Below, piece after piece: positions 32,102 to 44,714 of a stretch of DNA of 64,000 nucleotides. This stretch comes from Dipteris shenzhenensis (taxonomy: Eukaryota > Polypodiophyta > Polypodiopsida > Gleicheniales): the NCBI GenBank assembly GCA_047967505.1, contig CM106539.1. One strand, given 5' to 3'. Position 1 is the stretch's first letter. Each line of letters starts with the position of its first letter. The position numbers and the translations under genes are program-made. The notes under the pieces were generated by a model. It ran no database searches and had not been told where the DNA came from. It saw only the letters and a program-made list of their open reading frames with translations.

Positions 32102-33368
32102 TGTTATGGACATCTGTAGCGCATGGTGTGATTGCCTTACTGGTAGCCTTGTAGTCCACTGTAGCTCACAATGGTATGATAGAGCAGGTATGCACAGTCA
32201 GCACAATGGCAACAACTTTGCAGGAAGGTAGAGGACACGTGGCAAGTCAATAGTTTGCCACCTTAGCAAGTTGCAATTAGGAGCCATGTTAGCAGCCTGG
32301 TTGGGTGACATGTATCCCAATCAATAGTCAGAAGCCGCCTGGTCAGATGACACATGTCATAGTCGATAGTCAACAGGCACAATTGGATTAGTCCCAGATT
32401 GAGTCGGTAGGTAGTCACCCCTTTTGCCTCTCTAGTATTGGCTCCAGCTCTAGCACATGCCACAGTGCACTAGCGACACCTCCAGTACTAGCATCAGTAG
32501 CAGTACCTTCAGCAAAATAGATGTGGTCCATCTAGTATTTCCCCATTGCAAATAAAAATATTTGTCTATCGTAAGTATAAGCCCTATCACAAATAATATA
32601 CAAGGAAACAAAGCAAAATCATTAGTTTAGCTCACAATAAGATAAAGCATAGTCATTGATTGCATGCATATACCAAGCAAATAAATCTCAATATTATTCT
32701 GTAAGTACCTGTAAAATAATGAAGCCAAATTCTACAAGTACTTGTAAAATAATATCTTGCGAAGGTAGAACCTTTGAGAATTCTAAGCATGCCGCCTCAA
32801 TTCGAAGGTTGTGGCCCTTAAACCTCAGCTTACTTTTTTTGATGCGCATGGCATACTAATACTAATATGATTTTGCGAACATCGCGGGGACTTATTACAT
32901 ACATACATACCAAGCACCAAAAAATGCCATACTTCAGAAGCTCCAACTGGACATCTACATGGGAGGAGCAAAGGAAGAAAATAATCTTCAATGTAAAGAA
33001 AACCTACTGCGCTCCTGCTATCCAAGCTATAGCATAGCTTACCATCACACAAAAAAACAACAGCCACCTCTGGATTGCATAGTGTCTCCACAACAATAGG
33101 GAAGGAGCACCAAAGAATCCAAAATTAATGAAGAAGGGCGAGCTTCATGCTCTTGCAAGGTGAGAGACCAGCTAAGCCCCAGATATTTTCATCAGAACCT
33201 TTGCCATTTGAGGGAGGCATGCAAAAAGATCGAGATGGTGTGTAGCATGATGATTTGAAATCGTCAACTTGTGCCTTCCCTTTCCACTCTGATTCAGCAA
33301 AGAGCTAGCACATCCATCCCCGATGAGGGCTTCCACATTGCACCACCCTTTGAGTGTTATGTGCCACC

Positions 33369-33369
<1 letters not shown>
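32102..33369. other. No gene recognised; possible LTR debris at the left
   Basis: A loose repeat near 32260-32360 (GGTTGGGTGACATGTATC and GGTCAGATGACACATGTC with shared spacers) is the only structure. The rest is AT-rich with short unsupported ORFs. Confidence 0.4.
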
Positions 33370-33423
<54 letters not shown>

Positions 33424-33875
33424 CTTATATAATATTATCTCTCTCTCTTATATAAATATAAATATATATATATTTATACTTATATAATATAATCTCTCTC
33501 TCTCTCTCTCTTTGTTGTCTCTCTTTCTCTCTCTTGTATATATATATATATATATACATATATGAAATAAACTACTATATATTATCTATAATATATTATA
33601 TATTTACAGTATATTATATATTATATATGTTATATTATAATATAATATATATTAAATAATCTCTCTCTCTCTCTCTCTCTCTCCCCCCCTTACACACACA
33701 CACATTTATATATATATTTAATATATTAAATATTTATATTCGCTCTCTCTCTCTTTGTTGTGTCTCTTGCGCTCTCTTTGTTTTCTCTATCTCCTATATA
33801 TTATATATAATATATTTTATATTTTTTATAATATAATATATTATATAATATGATATTATAATATATATTAAATGA

Positions 33876-33935
<60 letters not shown>
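33370..33935. repeat. Microsatellite belt: CT, TA and CA runs
   Basis: Alternating (CT)n, (TA)n and imperfect TATAT blocks, for example CT 33373-33406, CT near 33660-33682 and CT near 33878-33900. It ends with (CA)n at about 33901-33935, which directly touches the first copy of the 2.67-kb duplication. Short ORFs here are repeat artefacts. Confidence 0.95.
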
Positions 33936-33937
<2 letters not shown>

Positions 33938-36602
33938 CCCCTTTGGGTCCCTTGTGATTTTTGAGTATACATATTCATCCCTCGAGGGGACCTGTGTAGA
34001 GTCTATGCGTGAGAACACTTTAGAGGAAGAATTTGGGGTACATTATTGGAATAGTCCCCCACAAAAGGAACTTGGACTTGTGATTGGGGGGTTTAATCGT
34101 GTTGGAAAAGGTTATGACCAACCATGCATGCTCGTGGTTATGGGAAGATCCTTATGAGCAACCATGCATGCTCATGGTCATGGGGAGATCCTTATGAATA
34201 TCAATGACATAAGTGAGGTTATAAAGATTTTTGTTGGAATTTATTGTGATATTAAAGGTGTAATGTGCATGGGGTATTTATCAGACCTTGGATACCAAAA
34301 TATCCATTGGACAATCACTTGGATCCATGGTATCTCTTGGACCATTATTGGAGAGGACTAAGTACACTTGAAGGAAGTGTGTTGGGACCATTGAGAGAAT
34401 TCATGGCGGTTTAAGCAAGGACTCAGCAAAGTAAATTATGCACTTATTCTACTGAAACACTATAGAAGGGAGTATTATACTTGGGCATTATTATAATGAA
34501 AAAGCGGCTAGGATCAATCCAAGAAGAAATACGTGACAATAATGAAAAAAACGGTGGGATTTTTTACTATCATTTAATGGATATATACGTGAAATGCGGG
34601 ATGCCTAAGTGCTTGGACAGATAGAGCATTTATAGGCTTGAATTTATGAGAGATGCCAGAGGCAGCCTTAAGCGGGAAGCTTGGAGTATTTTGGACATAA
34701 GCATCATTGATCATTGTCCTTTTCTTCCTATTGTGGTCAACAAAAAGAGCTAAAGAGAAATGTGGTCCACAAAAGAGTTGGCTATGTGAGATCTTCCGAG
34801 CTCACTATGTGGGTACATTAGAAACTGGACTGAGAACGTGAAGGAACCATTAGTACTCACTTACAACCAAGAAACACCATTAAGGCCATGAACATAGTGG
34901 ATTTGGCCAGCCTGACAATGGATTTTCCCCCCATTTAGCATTCATGGTGATAAAGGACGAGAGAGGAGTAGAATATGGGTTTTGGCGGGGACTTTCTCTC
35001 CCCAAGCATCAAGGCAGAGCTTGAAGGGCATGAGCAACTCGGAAGTGATAGGCCTTGAAACATTATAGCATGAAGCAATGGAACCTCAAAAATCGAAGCA
35101 ATGGAATCTGGAGGTCCCTAATCGAAGCTGAACGTCAAAGCTACCTAAGGTAAGTCGCCACAGCTTCACCGTGTTTGTCTGGTCATCTTCACCGGCCTGC
35201 CATTTTTCTCACGGACCTTGCTACTGCAACGCTGTGTATAGCGCATGGAAGGCCTTGCTTCTTCTACTAGCAGCACACTGTTGCTAGGTAATCCTGGAAG
35301 CTTAGAGATAAGCTACTGTCCGTGTTTCGTAGGAATGCCAGTGTCTATCACTTACAAAACAAATAGTCAGTAGAAAAACTCGCCTCTATATTGGTGGGCT
35401 GGTGATGTGGAGCTTGCTAACCACGCCCATATTATGTCGTAGAGGTTCGCACTAGAAGTTCTGTAACGACTCACATCAATTGAATGGGATGAGAGAGCCC
35501 TGCTGTAGATGAGAGGCCCAAAACTAATGAAACGCTTGAGCGCTTGAATAGCGCAGAGTTTGCATTACGCTTCCAGGGTAGGCTGAGTTCAACGGCACCC
35601 TGCACCATGCAAGCTTGCTTGCTTTGCATCTGGTTGATAGATGGTTGTTAGACTTGCTACGAGCACATACATACTCTAGCGAACTATTGGTTATGGAGGC
35701 AGCAAGCAACGAGGACCAGCCTGGGAGACACAGTATATCTCATCGGCGATGGGCTGGAGCCTACACAGTCTGAACCATCTGCTGCTATGAAATCGTAGTG
35801 GTCTACTGACAGCCGTTGACATTTCTCTGGGTGTTTTACAGATATTTGGCTTGCTGGATATGCTTCTGAACTCTTGTTCAAGATGTTCAAGGGCTCAGAC
35901 GCCAAGCCCATCACAGCTGAGTTCACATATGTCTTTAGAAATAGGAAAACTGAGCAGCATCGCGAGATGTCTCTAATAGGCGTTGTACTATATGCAAGTA
36001 ACAAGTTAAAGTTGATGATCCACTACACAGACAATGCTTCTACAAAGCTGACCTACGCAATGATCCTTGGTCATTGAGCTTGCCTTGCTTAAATTCATTT
36101 ACCTTACATTAGATACGATTACTGTGATTGCTTGCGACCACCGAAAGTTGTAAGCTCCATGCATGGAGTATCCAGGCCAACTACCCTTTGGGAGGACTAA
36201 ACCGTTGGACTTTTTACCTCTCTCCTCTAGGATGAGTGTCGAGTAACAGAACCCGTGCATTCCGAGAGCTTGGCTTCTCCACTTCGTGTTGGGTAAAGTA
36301 CCTGGCATAAAATCAAAAGGTGAAGTCTACGTGATTAATGCTAGATCTTCCTTCTATGGTTCTATGAAATCAAGAGAATGGGGACCTTTTGATTGTTGCA
36401 TGGAACACTCTTACGGCCCTTGTAGACTGTCAATTTCCAGTGGCCAACGCTGCCCATTACTTTTAGACGGTAAATAGGATATGCTCGACATATATTTTGC
36501 AAACAGGATTGGTAATGCATCAGTGATATGGTATCATGGACATGAGACTATTAAGTTTATAGCATCTCTTTAACTTTTTGGATCCATCTATTGTATTATC
36601 AT
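33936..36602 (+). repeat. 2.67-kb direct duplication, copy 1
   Basis: It begins next to a CA microsatellite (CCCTTGTGATTTTTGAGTAT near its start) and ends ATCTATTGTATTATCA. Copy 2 at 38424-41105 matches it all along, with substitutions and a few short indels. An internal 39-bp duplication (ATGCATGCTCATGG) lies near 34120-34197 in both copies. The pair looks like a segmental duplication or two very long LTRs. Small ORFs shared by both copies (for example 33954-34157) are explained by the duplication. Confidence 0.9.
35700..36080 (+). pseudogene. Possible BAH-domain gene fragment inside the duplication
   Basis: One frame reads LGDTVYLIGDGLEPTQSEPS (about 35725-35785). After a TTTTACAG that could be a splice acceptor, another reads IWLAGYASELLFKMFKGSDA followed by FTYVFRN and VVLYASN. 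This order weakly resembles BAH domains of plant chromatin proteins (a GDxVYL start, an aromatic FxxVxWFFR-like strand, then a LYxS segment). Stops and frame changes are needed. The same sequence is in copy 2 at about 40190-40580. The assignment is tentative. Confidence 0.25.
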
Positions 36603-38395
36603 TGGAGTATTAGAATGGAAAAGGCCATCATTTCTCATGTATTTGTCATGGGGTGCTAACTTGAAATTTAAGGCCATCATTTCTGTGTATTCTATGATCA
36701 TTGGATTGGATTAGTACTCGGTCTATTTGAAGATCCCTTAAAGCTTGGTCTCATGAGGACTTATGGCCATTGTGATTTTATCTCATGAAGACTTGTATGA
36801 TAACAGGTACACTTAACACTTTAAGCTCTGATATTTTACACTTTACACTTTATATTTTGATAAATGGAAAAGGCCATCATTTTTCATTTATTTGCCATGA
36901 CTCAATATCTTGTTATAATTATGAAAATTGGACTTGGAATGGGACCATGGCCTTATAACATGGAGTCTGTCTTTCGATACTGGTAATTAGAAAATGCCAG
37001 CAGGAAATCAAGAAAAGGTATAAGTATACGGAGGTTATATCTGGATTTTTCGACCTTGGGAATTCCCTTGGACTTGGTTGGAATACCCATATTTATGGTT
37101 TGTTTGAGATTCCTACTTTTTACTTTGATTTCACTAATATTTTATATACATTTCGTCATATCTTTAATTGCCCACCTCTCATTACTATTGAATAGTAAAA
37201 TGTCGGGATTTGATTATGTTAATCTAGATCGAGTGACACGGATAACAACTGTGTGCCGGCATTGAAGCCTGTAGTCCCACAATTCATAGTGTACATGTTC
37301 TAATGTGCTATGTTTGTGGATGGATGCAGGTGAGTCGGCATACCTCTCCATCAGATTTGCATTGAAAATTCTAAGACAGAAAGACGGTGTTGGCATCTTC
37401 AAAGCGTACTCTACAGTAGATTATCTTCAAGTACTAGTAAATATGATTGAACATTCTATTGGAGATTAGCCATCAATATTGTTGTACTTTTTGCAATGTT
37501 CTGACATGAATGTGAGTATAAAAATTGACTTTCACTTTGTAACTTTGTCAGAAAGAACGATATGATATGAATTATTCTCACTTGGGCAGTATTAAGAGAG
37601 TGGTTAACAATGGATTACTCTCATTAAGTGTTTGAAAAGAACAAGAGTGGATGTTTGCAATTGATTTATTTTGATATTGGAAATTGGTCTAGTAGTGTAG
37701 TAGGATAGTTGTTTGATAGGCAAAACACACACTAGTATGGCCATTGTAAGATAAGAAAAATCTTATGACTAATGGCTATACTTGGGTCAACTTGTTTCGA
37801 CGGATTTAAGTTTCAGGCCTAATTGTGGCACGTGGACCATGGGATCAAACCTTTCCCCTGGTGGCTAGGCCGTAATGCTTGGACCATCATCAAATTATTG
37901 GACGCATCCATTGCCCATGATATGGAAAGTCTACGTGAAAATGTAGTTCCTCTTCACAAATGTGATATTCACAATTAGTCTCCATATAGGAGAGATAATT
38001 TAACTAAAAGCTCTCTAACTAAAAGCTCGAAGTATTTATTATCATAAGAAGAATTTTCTTTTGATACTCGGCATTGATACCCTCGACCAACTGGTCGAGC
38101 CTCTTGCACTTGATACACTCTACGAATATCCCCGGCCTACTGGTCTAAGGACTCTTTCATGACTATGGAATTTTGGCCACCCTCAATCGACTGGTTAGAG
38201 AGAAGTGATACTTTTATTTACTTACTTTTCATTTACTCCTTGGAGAGGATTGGGGCACTAGTATATCCATTGAAATTTAAGTTTATGGTTATGACTTAAT
38301 CTAGGGCAATAATCCGACCCAATCCATTATGATGGGCGGACTGCTGTCCTCACTTGGATTGTGTATCGGACCTGTAAGAATGCGGTCAGTGGGAA
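36603..38395. other. Spacer between the two duplicated copies
   Basis: 1.8 kb, AT-rich, no domain recognised. Just after copy 1 comes TTGGAGTATTAGAATGG, loosely like a primer site TGGTATCAGAGC with two extra bases. Just before copy 2 comes AGTGGGAAA, purine-rich. A short inverted pair CTCGACCA/TGGTCGAG lies near 38087-38104. Confidence 0.5.
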
Positions 38396-38423
38396 ACACA
38401 CACACACACACACACACACACAC
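38396..38423. repeat. CA microsatellite at the left edge of copy 2
   Basis: (CA)14. Copy 1 also starts directly after a CA run, so the junction type is shared. Confidence 0.95.
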
Positions 38424-41105
38424 TTTCCCTTGGGGACCCTTGTGATTTTTGAGTATACATATTCATCCCTCGGGGGGACCTGTGTAGAGTCTATGCATGA
38501 GAACACTTTAGAGGAAGAGTTTAGGTTACATTATTGGCATCGTCCCCCACAAAAAGAACTTAGACTTGTGATTGGGGGGTTTAATCATGTTGGAAAAGGT
38601 TATGAACAACCATGCATGCTCATGGTCATGGGAAGATCCTTATGAGCCACCATGCATGCTCATGGTTATGGGGAGATCCTTATGAATATCAATGACATAA
38701 GTGAGGTTATAAACATTTTCATTGGATATGGTATTAAAGGGGTAATGTGCATGCGGTATTTATTGAACTTTGGATACCAAAATATCCATTGGACAATCAC
38801 TTGGATCGACCGTATCCCTTGGATCATTATTGGAGAGCACTAAGTACACTTGATGGAAGTGTGTTGGGACCACTCAGAGAATTCATGGCTGGTTAAGTAA
38901 GGACTCAGCAAGTAAATCACGCGCTTATTCTACTAAAACACTATAGAAGGGAGTATTATACTTGGGCATTATTATAATGAAAAAGAGGCTAGGATTAATC
39001 CAAGAAGAAATACGTGACAATAATGAAAAAAACGGTGGGATTTTTTACTATCATTTAATGGATATATACGTGAAATGTGGGATGCCTAAGTGCTTGGACA
39101 GATAGAGCATTTATAGGCTTGAATTTATGAGAGATGCCAGAGGCAGCCTTAAGCGGGAAGCTTGGAGTACTTTGGACATAAGCATTATTAATCATTGTCC
39201 TTTTCTTCTCATTGTGGTCCACAAAGAGCTAAAGAGAATGTGGTCCACAAAAGAGTTGGCTATGTGAGATCTTTCAAGCTCACTATGTGGGTACATTAGA
39301 AACAAGACTGAGAACATGAAGGAACCATTAGTACTCACTTACAACCAAGAAACACCATTAAGGCTATGGAATAGTGGATTTGTCCAGCCGGACAATGGAT
39401 TTTTTTCCCATTTAGCATTCATGGTGATAAAGGACCAGAGAGGTACTCGAAGATGCCTCCACTAGAGTAGAATATGGGTTTTGGCGGGGACTTTCTCTCC
39501 CCAAGCAGCAAGGCAGAGCTAATCAAAGCTGAACGTCTGAAGGGCGTGAGCAACTCGGAAGTGATAGGCCTTGAAACATTATAGCACAAAGCAATGGAAC
39601 CTCACTAATCAAAGCTGAACGTCAAAGCTACCTAAGATAAGTCACCACAGCTTCACCATGTTTGTCTGGTCATCTTCACCGGCTTGCCATTTTTCTCACA
39701 GACCTTGTTACTGCAACACTGTGTATAGCGCATGGAAGGCCTCGCTTCTTCTACTAGCAGCACATGTTGCTAGGTAATCCTGGAAGCTTAGAGATAAGCT
39801 ACTGTCAGTGTTTCGTAGGAATGCCAGTGTCTATCACTTACAAAACAAATAGTCAGTAGAAAAACTCCCCTCTATATTGGTGGGTTGGTGATCTGGAGCT
39901 CACTAACCATGCCCATATAATGTCGTAGAGGTTCGCACTAGAAGTTCTGTAACGACTCACATCAATTGAATGGGATGAGAGAGCCCTGCTGTATATGAGA
40001 GGCCCAAAACTAATGAAACGCTTGAGTGTTTGAATAGTGTAAAGTTTGCATTACACTTCCAAGGGAGGCCGAGTTCAACGACACCCTGCATCATGCAAGC
40101 TTGCTTGCTTTGCATCTGGTTGATAGATGGTTGTTAGACTTGCTACGAGCATAGACATAATTTAGTGAGCTATTGGTTATGGAGGTAGCAAGCAACGAGG
40201 ACCGACCTGGGAGACACAATATATCTCATCGGCGATGGGCTGGAGCCTACACAGTCTGAACCATCTGCTGCTATGAAATCATAGTGGTTTACTAATAGCC
40301 ATTGACGTTTCTCTGGGTGTTTTATAGATATTTGGCTTGCTGGATATGCTTCTGAACGCTTGTTCAAGATGTTCAAGGGCTCAGACGCCAAGCCCATCAC
40401 AGCTGAGTTCACATATGTCTTTAGAAGATAGGAAAACTGAGCAGCATCGTGAGATGTCTCTAATACGCGTTGTACTATATGCAAGTAACAAGTTAAAGTT
40501 GATGATCCACTACACAAACAATGCTTCTACAAAGCTGACCTACATAATGATCCCTGGTCATCTAGCTTGCCTCGCTTAAACTCATTTACCTTACATTAGT
40601 TATGATTACTGTGATTGCTTGTGACCACCGAAAGTTGTAAGCTCCATGCATGGAGTATCCAGGCCAACTACCCTTTGGGAGGACTAAACCGTTGGACTTT
40701 TTACCTCTCTCCTCTAGGATGAGTGTCGAGTAACAGAACCCATGCATTTCGAGAGCTTGGCTTCTCCACTTCGTGTTGGGTGAAGTACTTGGCATAAAAT
40801 CAAAAGGTGAAGTCTATGTCGTTAACGCTAGATCTTCCTTCTATGGTTCTATGAAATCAAGAGAATGGGGACCTTTTGATTGTTGCATGGAACACTCTTA
40901 TGGCCCTTGTAGACTATCAATTTCTAGTGGCCAACGCTTCCCATTACTCTCCACCGTAAGGGTAGTTTAGACGGTAAATAGGATATGCTCGACATATATT
41001 TTGCAAACAAGATTGGTAATGCATCAGTGATATGGTATTATGGACATGAGACTACTACGTTTATAGCATCTCTTTAATTGTTGGATCCATCTATTGTATT
41101 ACCAT
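38424..41105 (+). repeat. 2.67-kb direct duplication, copy 2
   Basis: Begins CTTTCCCTTGGGGACCCTTG and ends CTATTGTATTACCAT; same orientation as copy 1, about 4.49 kb away. Differences include an extra 20-30 bases near 39440 and several single-base gaps (for example at 40433) that break shared ORFs. I estimate low-to-mid 90s percent identity by eye. Confidence 0.9.
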
Positions 41106-41156
41106 GTGTCTCGCCTACAAAAAGAAATGAAATTTAAATAAGAAGTTAGAAAAAAA

Positions 41157-41180
41157 ATATATATATATATATATATACGT

Positions 41181-41216
<36 letters not shown>
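41157..41216. repeat. TA then CA microsatellite right of copy 2
   Basis: (AT)n 41157-41177 followed by ACGTG and (CA)n to about 41215. A CA run therefore lies on both sides of copy 2. Confidence 0.95.
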
Positions 41217-41889
41217 TATAGTATATAATATGTTATAATATATAATATAATATAATATATTATATATTCAATATATTGCTACTCATCGTCATAGTCCTGT
41301 GGCCACGATGAATTACCCAGCAGCTCGGAGTCGGACACAGAAGATTCAGCAGGATGACACACCTCGAAGCGACACATGGCCGTAGCATGTGTAGAAGCCT
41401 TAAATAGCCGAAGATGGCAGAGAAAGACCATACTGAAGGTGGTGCATCACACTGAAGGTGATCGGTCGCGCTGAGGGCAACAGATCGTACTGAAGGCGAT
41501 AAGAGCTTTGAAGTCCGGAAAAAGGTCACACTGTGACAAGTGCTATACTGAAGTGCCAGCCAGCCCTCAAAAGGAGTGCCCTATCAGGGGTTTTTATAGG
41601 CAGAAGAAGAAAAGCTGCCCATCGTGCATGTGAGATACCCAAGTCTGCAACACTGCCTCTGTGAGGACCTCCCGTCATTGTTTAGACCTGGGATACGTCC
41701 CACAGGAGTCATGGTGGCTTTGGTCTTGCGTCGAGCCTCGTCTTGGAGACCGAGACGCACGGCACCCCTTGACGGGCACCAACGTCCCATCACCGGTTAT
41801 GCACTAGCCAGGGCGACATGACATACGGAGGATTCCGCTCCGCTCCAGTCTTTTTATTTTCATTGCTACATGCTGATCTCATCAATGAC
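41217..41889. other. Non-coding stretch with ACTGAAGGTGAT-type short repeats
   Basis: Near 41428-41495 four loose units of about 20-26 bases carry (A/G)CTGA(A/G)GG(T/C)G or close variants. No gene recognised. Confidence 0.5.
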
Positions 41890-42330
41890 TCTATCATTTG
41901 AGTTGTGCAATGCTCCTTGTCCATTCACAGGGTTTTGTCATTCGCATCTTGAGTGTTGCTCTATCATGACCCTTATATACGTATTTGTACAGATACTTAA
42001 TAGCTGTGATTGTGGAGCAAACTTCAACATTGATGTGTGCCTTGTACTTAATCGAAAGGAAAGGATTGAAAGGCACAATCCAACGATTGTCTACCACACC
42101 CTCTTTCACTTGTGTATGTCTACCATCATCCCGAGGCATGTAAATAGGATAACCATCATTAACACTACATGGAGAGAAGGCCCGTGGATAGCAACGACTA
42201 CATTTACCATCAATCATGCAAGCAGTAGAGGGATTCAATGCACCACAGGGCCCATGCACATTACACTGTTTAACTACTACATGCAACTCCGGAAATCATA
42301 CCACATCAAGAAGCTCATCATACATCCTAT
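41890..42330 (-). pseudogene. Helitron Rep-helicase protein, middle block, in inverted orientation
   Basis: The minus strand encodes VHGPCGALNPSTACMIDGKC, RWIVPFNPFLSIKYKAHINV, EVCSTITAIKYLYKYVYKGH and RMTKPCEW. This is the conserved block between the Rep nuclease and the Pif1-type helicase of plant Helitrons. It should be followed by the DARY-type block, but that block lies to its right on the plus strand. The block thus sits in the right order but the wrong orientation. A TGA interrupts it near 42300. Helitrons move by rolling-circle replication; this copy cannot. Confidence 0.88.
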
Positions 42331-44222
42331 TTAGATGCATGTTATGGGTAGGCATCAGAAGCATGTTGGCAGATTTATGAGTATGACATGCATGATGAAA
42401 AGCCCGATGTACAAAGGTTGGAAGTTCATCTTCCTATGCTGAACAGTATAATATTTCGGGATGATGATGATTTGCAGAATATAGTGGATAGGGAACAAAG
42501 TAGAAAAACAACTCTTACAGAATGCCTCAAATGCAATGAGCTACAACCCAAAGCAAACAATCTACTTTATGGTGACTTTCTAAGTGGCTGGGTTTTGAAC
42601 AAGCTCAGTAAGAAATGGACTAAAAGAAAGATGGAAAATACAATCGATCGAATGTACAAATTTTCTCCATCTCCCAGTGAGCAATATTCTATGTGTATGT
42701 TAATGTTTGCAAGAGTTGTAAGTCGTTTGATGACCTACACACATTTTTGGAACACCTTTATCCTTCTTTCAAGACAATGTGAATAGCTAGAGGACTATTG
42801 GAAAGTGACGAGGAGTCGTTTGTGTGTATGCAAGAGGCTATGTTTGATCAAAATAGTGTGACACTTGTTCCTCACAAAGTTGGTCTTTTGTGAGCTTGCA
42901 TCTCTTGGCCTTTTGTGGGAAAAATTCTCTTCTGCACTTTCAAATGATTTTTTCCATGCATTTAAATCAAGTATGGATAATGTAATTGATCATTAGGCAA
43001 TGGCAGTAAAGGAGTCCCTATTGTATTTAGAGCACAATCTTTAGTAGTATGGACGAAGGTTATCAGATTTTGATGGGTTGCCTATGGTGGACAGATCATC
43101 TTTCTCAGTCGTAAATGGTTTACTGCAAGAAGATAGAATGTTTGATCCTAGGCAACGGGTGCAAATCGCTCGAGCTATGGAAAGGACTTTAAATAATTGT
43201 CAGCGTTCTACCTTTAATCAAATTTTGGCGACAATATATGTAGAGGTTGATGGGGTGTTTTTTCTTGATGGGTCGAGAGGATCTGGAAAGACCTTCCTCT
43301 ATAATTATTTAGAGCACAATCTTTAGTAGTATGGACGAAGGTTATCAGATTTTGATGGGTTGCCTATGGTGGACAGATCATCTTTCTCAGTCGTAAATGG
43401 TTTACTGCAAGAAGATAGAATGTTTGATCCTAGGCAACGGGTGCAAATCACTCGAGCTATGGAAAGGACTTTAAATAATTGTCAGCATTCTACCTTTAAT
43501 CAAATTTTGGCGACAATATATGTAGAGGTTGATGGGGTGTTTTTTCTTGATGGGTCGAGAGGATCTGGAAAGACCTTCCTCTATAATTGTCTGCTATCTC
43601 GGCTGTGTGGTGAGGGACACATTGCTTTAGCATGTGCATCTTTTGGCATTACAACATTGCTATTAGCAAATGGCTGCACACCACACTCACGCTTCAAGAT
43701 ACCATTGGATCTAGATGCCACTAGCACATGCAATATAAGGGTTAACAGCTACCTTGCAGATGTTTTGATGGTAGCCAAGCTAAAAATAGGGGATGAGGCA
43801 CCTATGATGCATTGCTATGCGTTTGAAGCATTGGACTGGACATTACAAGGTATCATGTCCAATGATCAACTTTTTGGTGGAAAGGTGGTGCTATTGGGGG
43901 GAGATTTTAGACAAGTATCGCCAATGGTTCCAAAGGCAGGCCGAGAGGCATTATCAATGGTGCATTGTGCCATTAAAAAATTTGGAGATATTCAAAAGTC
44001 TTGCGGCTCACACAAAATATGCAAGTTCTTCAAAATGGTGACAACTCAATAGAGCATGATTTCATATAGTGGGTTCTAGACATAGGCAATGGAATAAGCA
44101 AAGGGATGAAAGAAGGTGAGGTTGTAATTCCAAAAAAAAAGCATTTGGACACAGTCCATGGAAGGGTTGATTGAATGGGTTTATAGAGGCCTTCCAAGAA
44201 TTGTGGACTATGCAACATATTT
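42331..44222 (+). pseudogene. Helitron helicase, copy 1 (plus strand)
   Basis: Continues the inverted block: ASEACWQIYEYDMHDEKPDV, LEVHLPMLNSIIFRDDDD and REQSRKTTLTECLKCNE. The Pif1-type ATPase comes later: GVFFLDGSRGSGKTFLYNCL (Walker A), GHIALACASFGITTLLLANG, HSRFKIPL, and GGKVVLLGGDFRQVSPMVPK (Walker B region). Stops separate the parts, and a 282-bp tandem duplication repeats the Walker A segment. Homology to copy 2 begins near 42643 and ends near 44222; everything 3' of the Walker B region is lost here. Confidence 0.9.
43024..43587 (+). repeat. 282-bp in-frame tandem duplication inside Helitron copy 1
   Basis: Units 43024-43305 and 43306-43587, offset exactly 282 bp (94 codons), differ at only a few positions (for example GCTCG versus ACTCG near 43168 and 43450). 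The unit spans the pre-ATPase helix and Walker A. Copy 2 at 48335-49920 has one unit only, so the event is younger than the copy split. Confidence 0.97.
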
Positions 44223-44644
44223 CTCTATACCACCTTATTTCTAAAGAAACACATGTCACTAAAAGGATATGCCATGTGTTTGTCATATGGCTCTTCTCCT
44301 CTCTAGCAGCTCCTCTCGTCTGCAGCATCCGCCTCTCCAGCTGCCTTCCCAGCATGGAGGATCGCCCACACAATGATGAATGTTTGGCATTCTGGTGGTA
44401 TTCTGCTTTGTATTATGTTGTTGCATTGCTGTAGGAGGTGTTACGTTGCTCCTTGTAGCATTGAGCGTTGAGTGTTGTCACTCGAGCATGGAGTGTTAGA
44501 GGTGATCATTGGAGTGTCGTGCGATCATTGGAGCGTGCATCATTATCAAACTCACGCATCAAGGTTCTTTCCTTTGTCTTATGGATTATTTTTGTGTTTG
44601 AAGCTTACACTTAGTTCTCCTCACTGTGGCTACAGTACCAAGGA

Positions 44645-44646
<2 letters not shown>
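44223..44646. other. No gene recognised
   Basis: Starts where similarity to the second Helitron copy stops. Short ORFs only. Confidence 0.5.

Positions 44647-44710
<64 letters not shown>
44647..44710. repeat. GA microsatellite
   Basis: (GA)n, about 64 bases. Glu/Arg and Ser/Leu ORFs across it are artefacts. Confidence 0.97.

Positions 44711-44714
<4 letters not shown>

Noticed and set aside
33954-34361. Small ORFs conserved between the two 2.67-kb copies
   Set aside because: Conservation follows from recent duplication of the whole segment; substitutions do not favour the reading frame as far as I can see.
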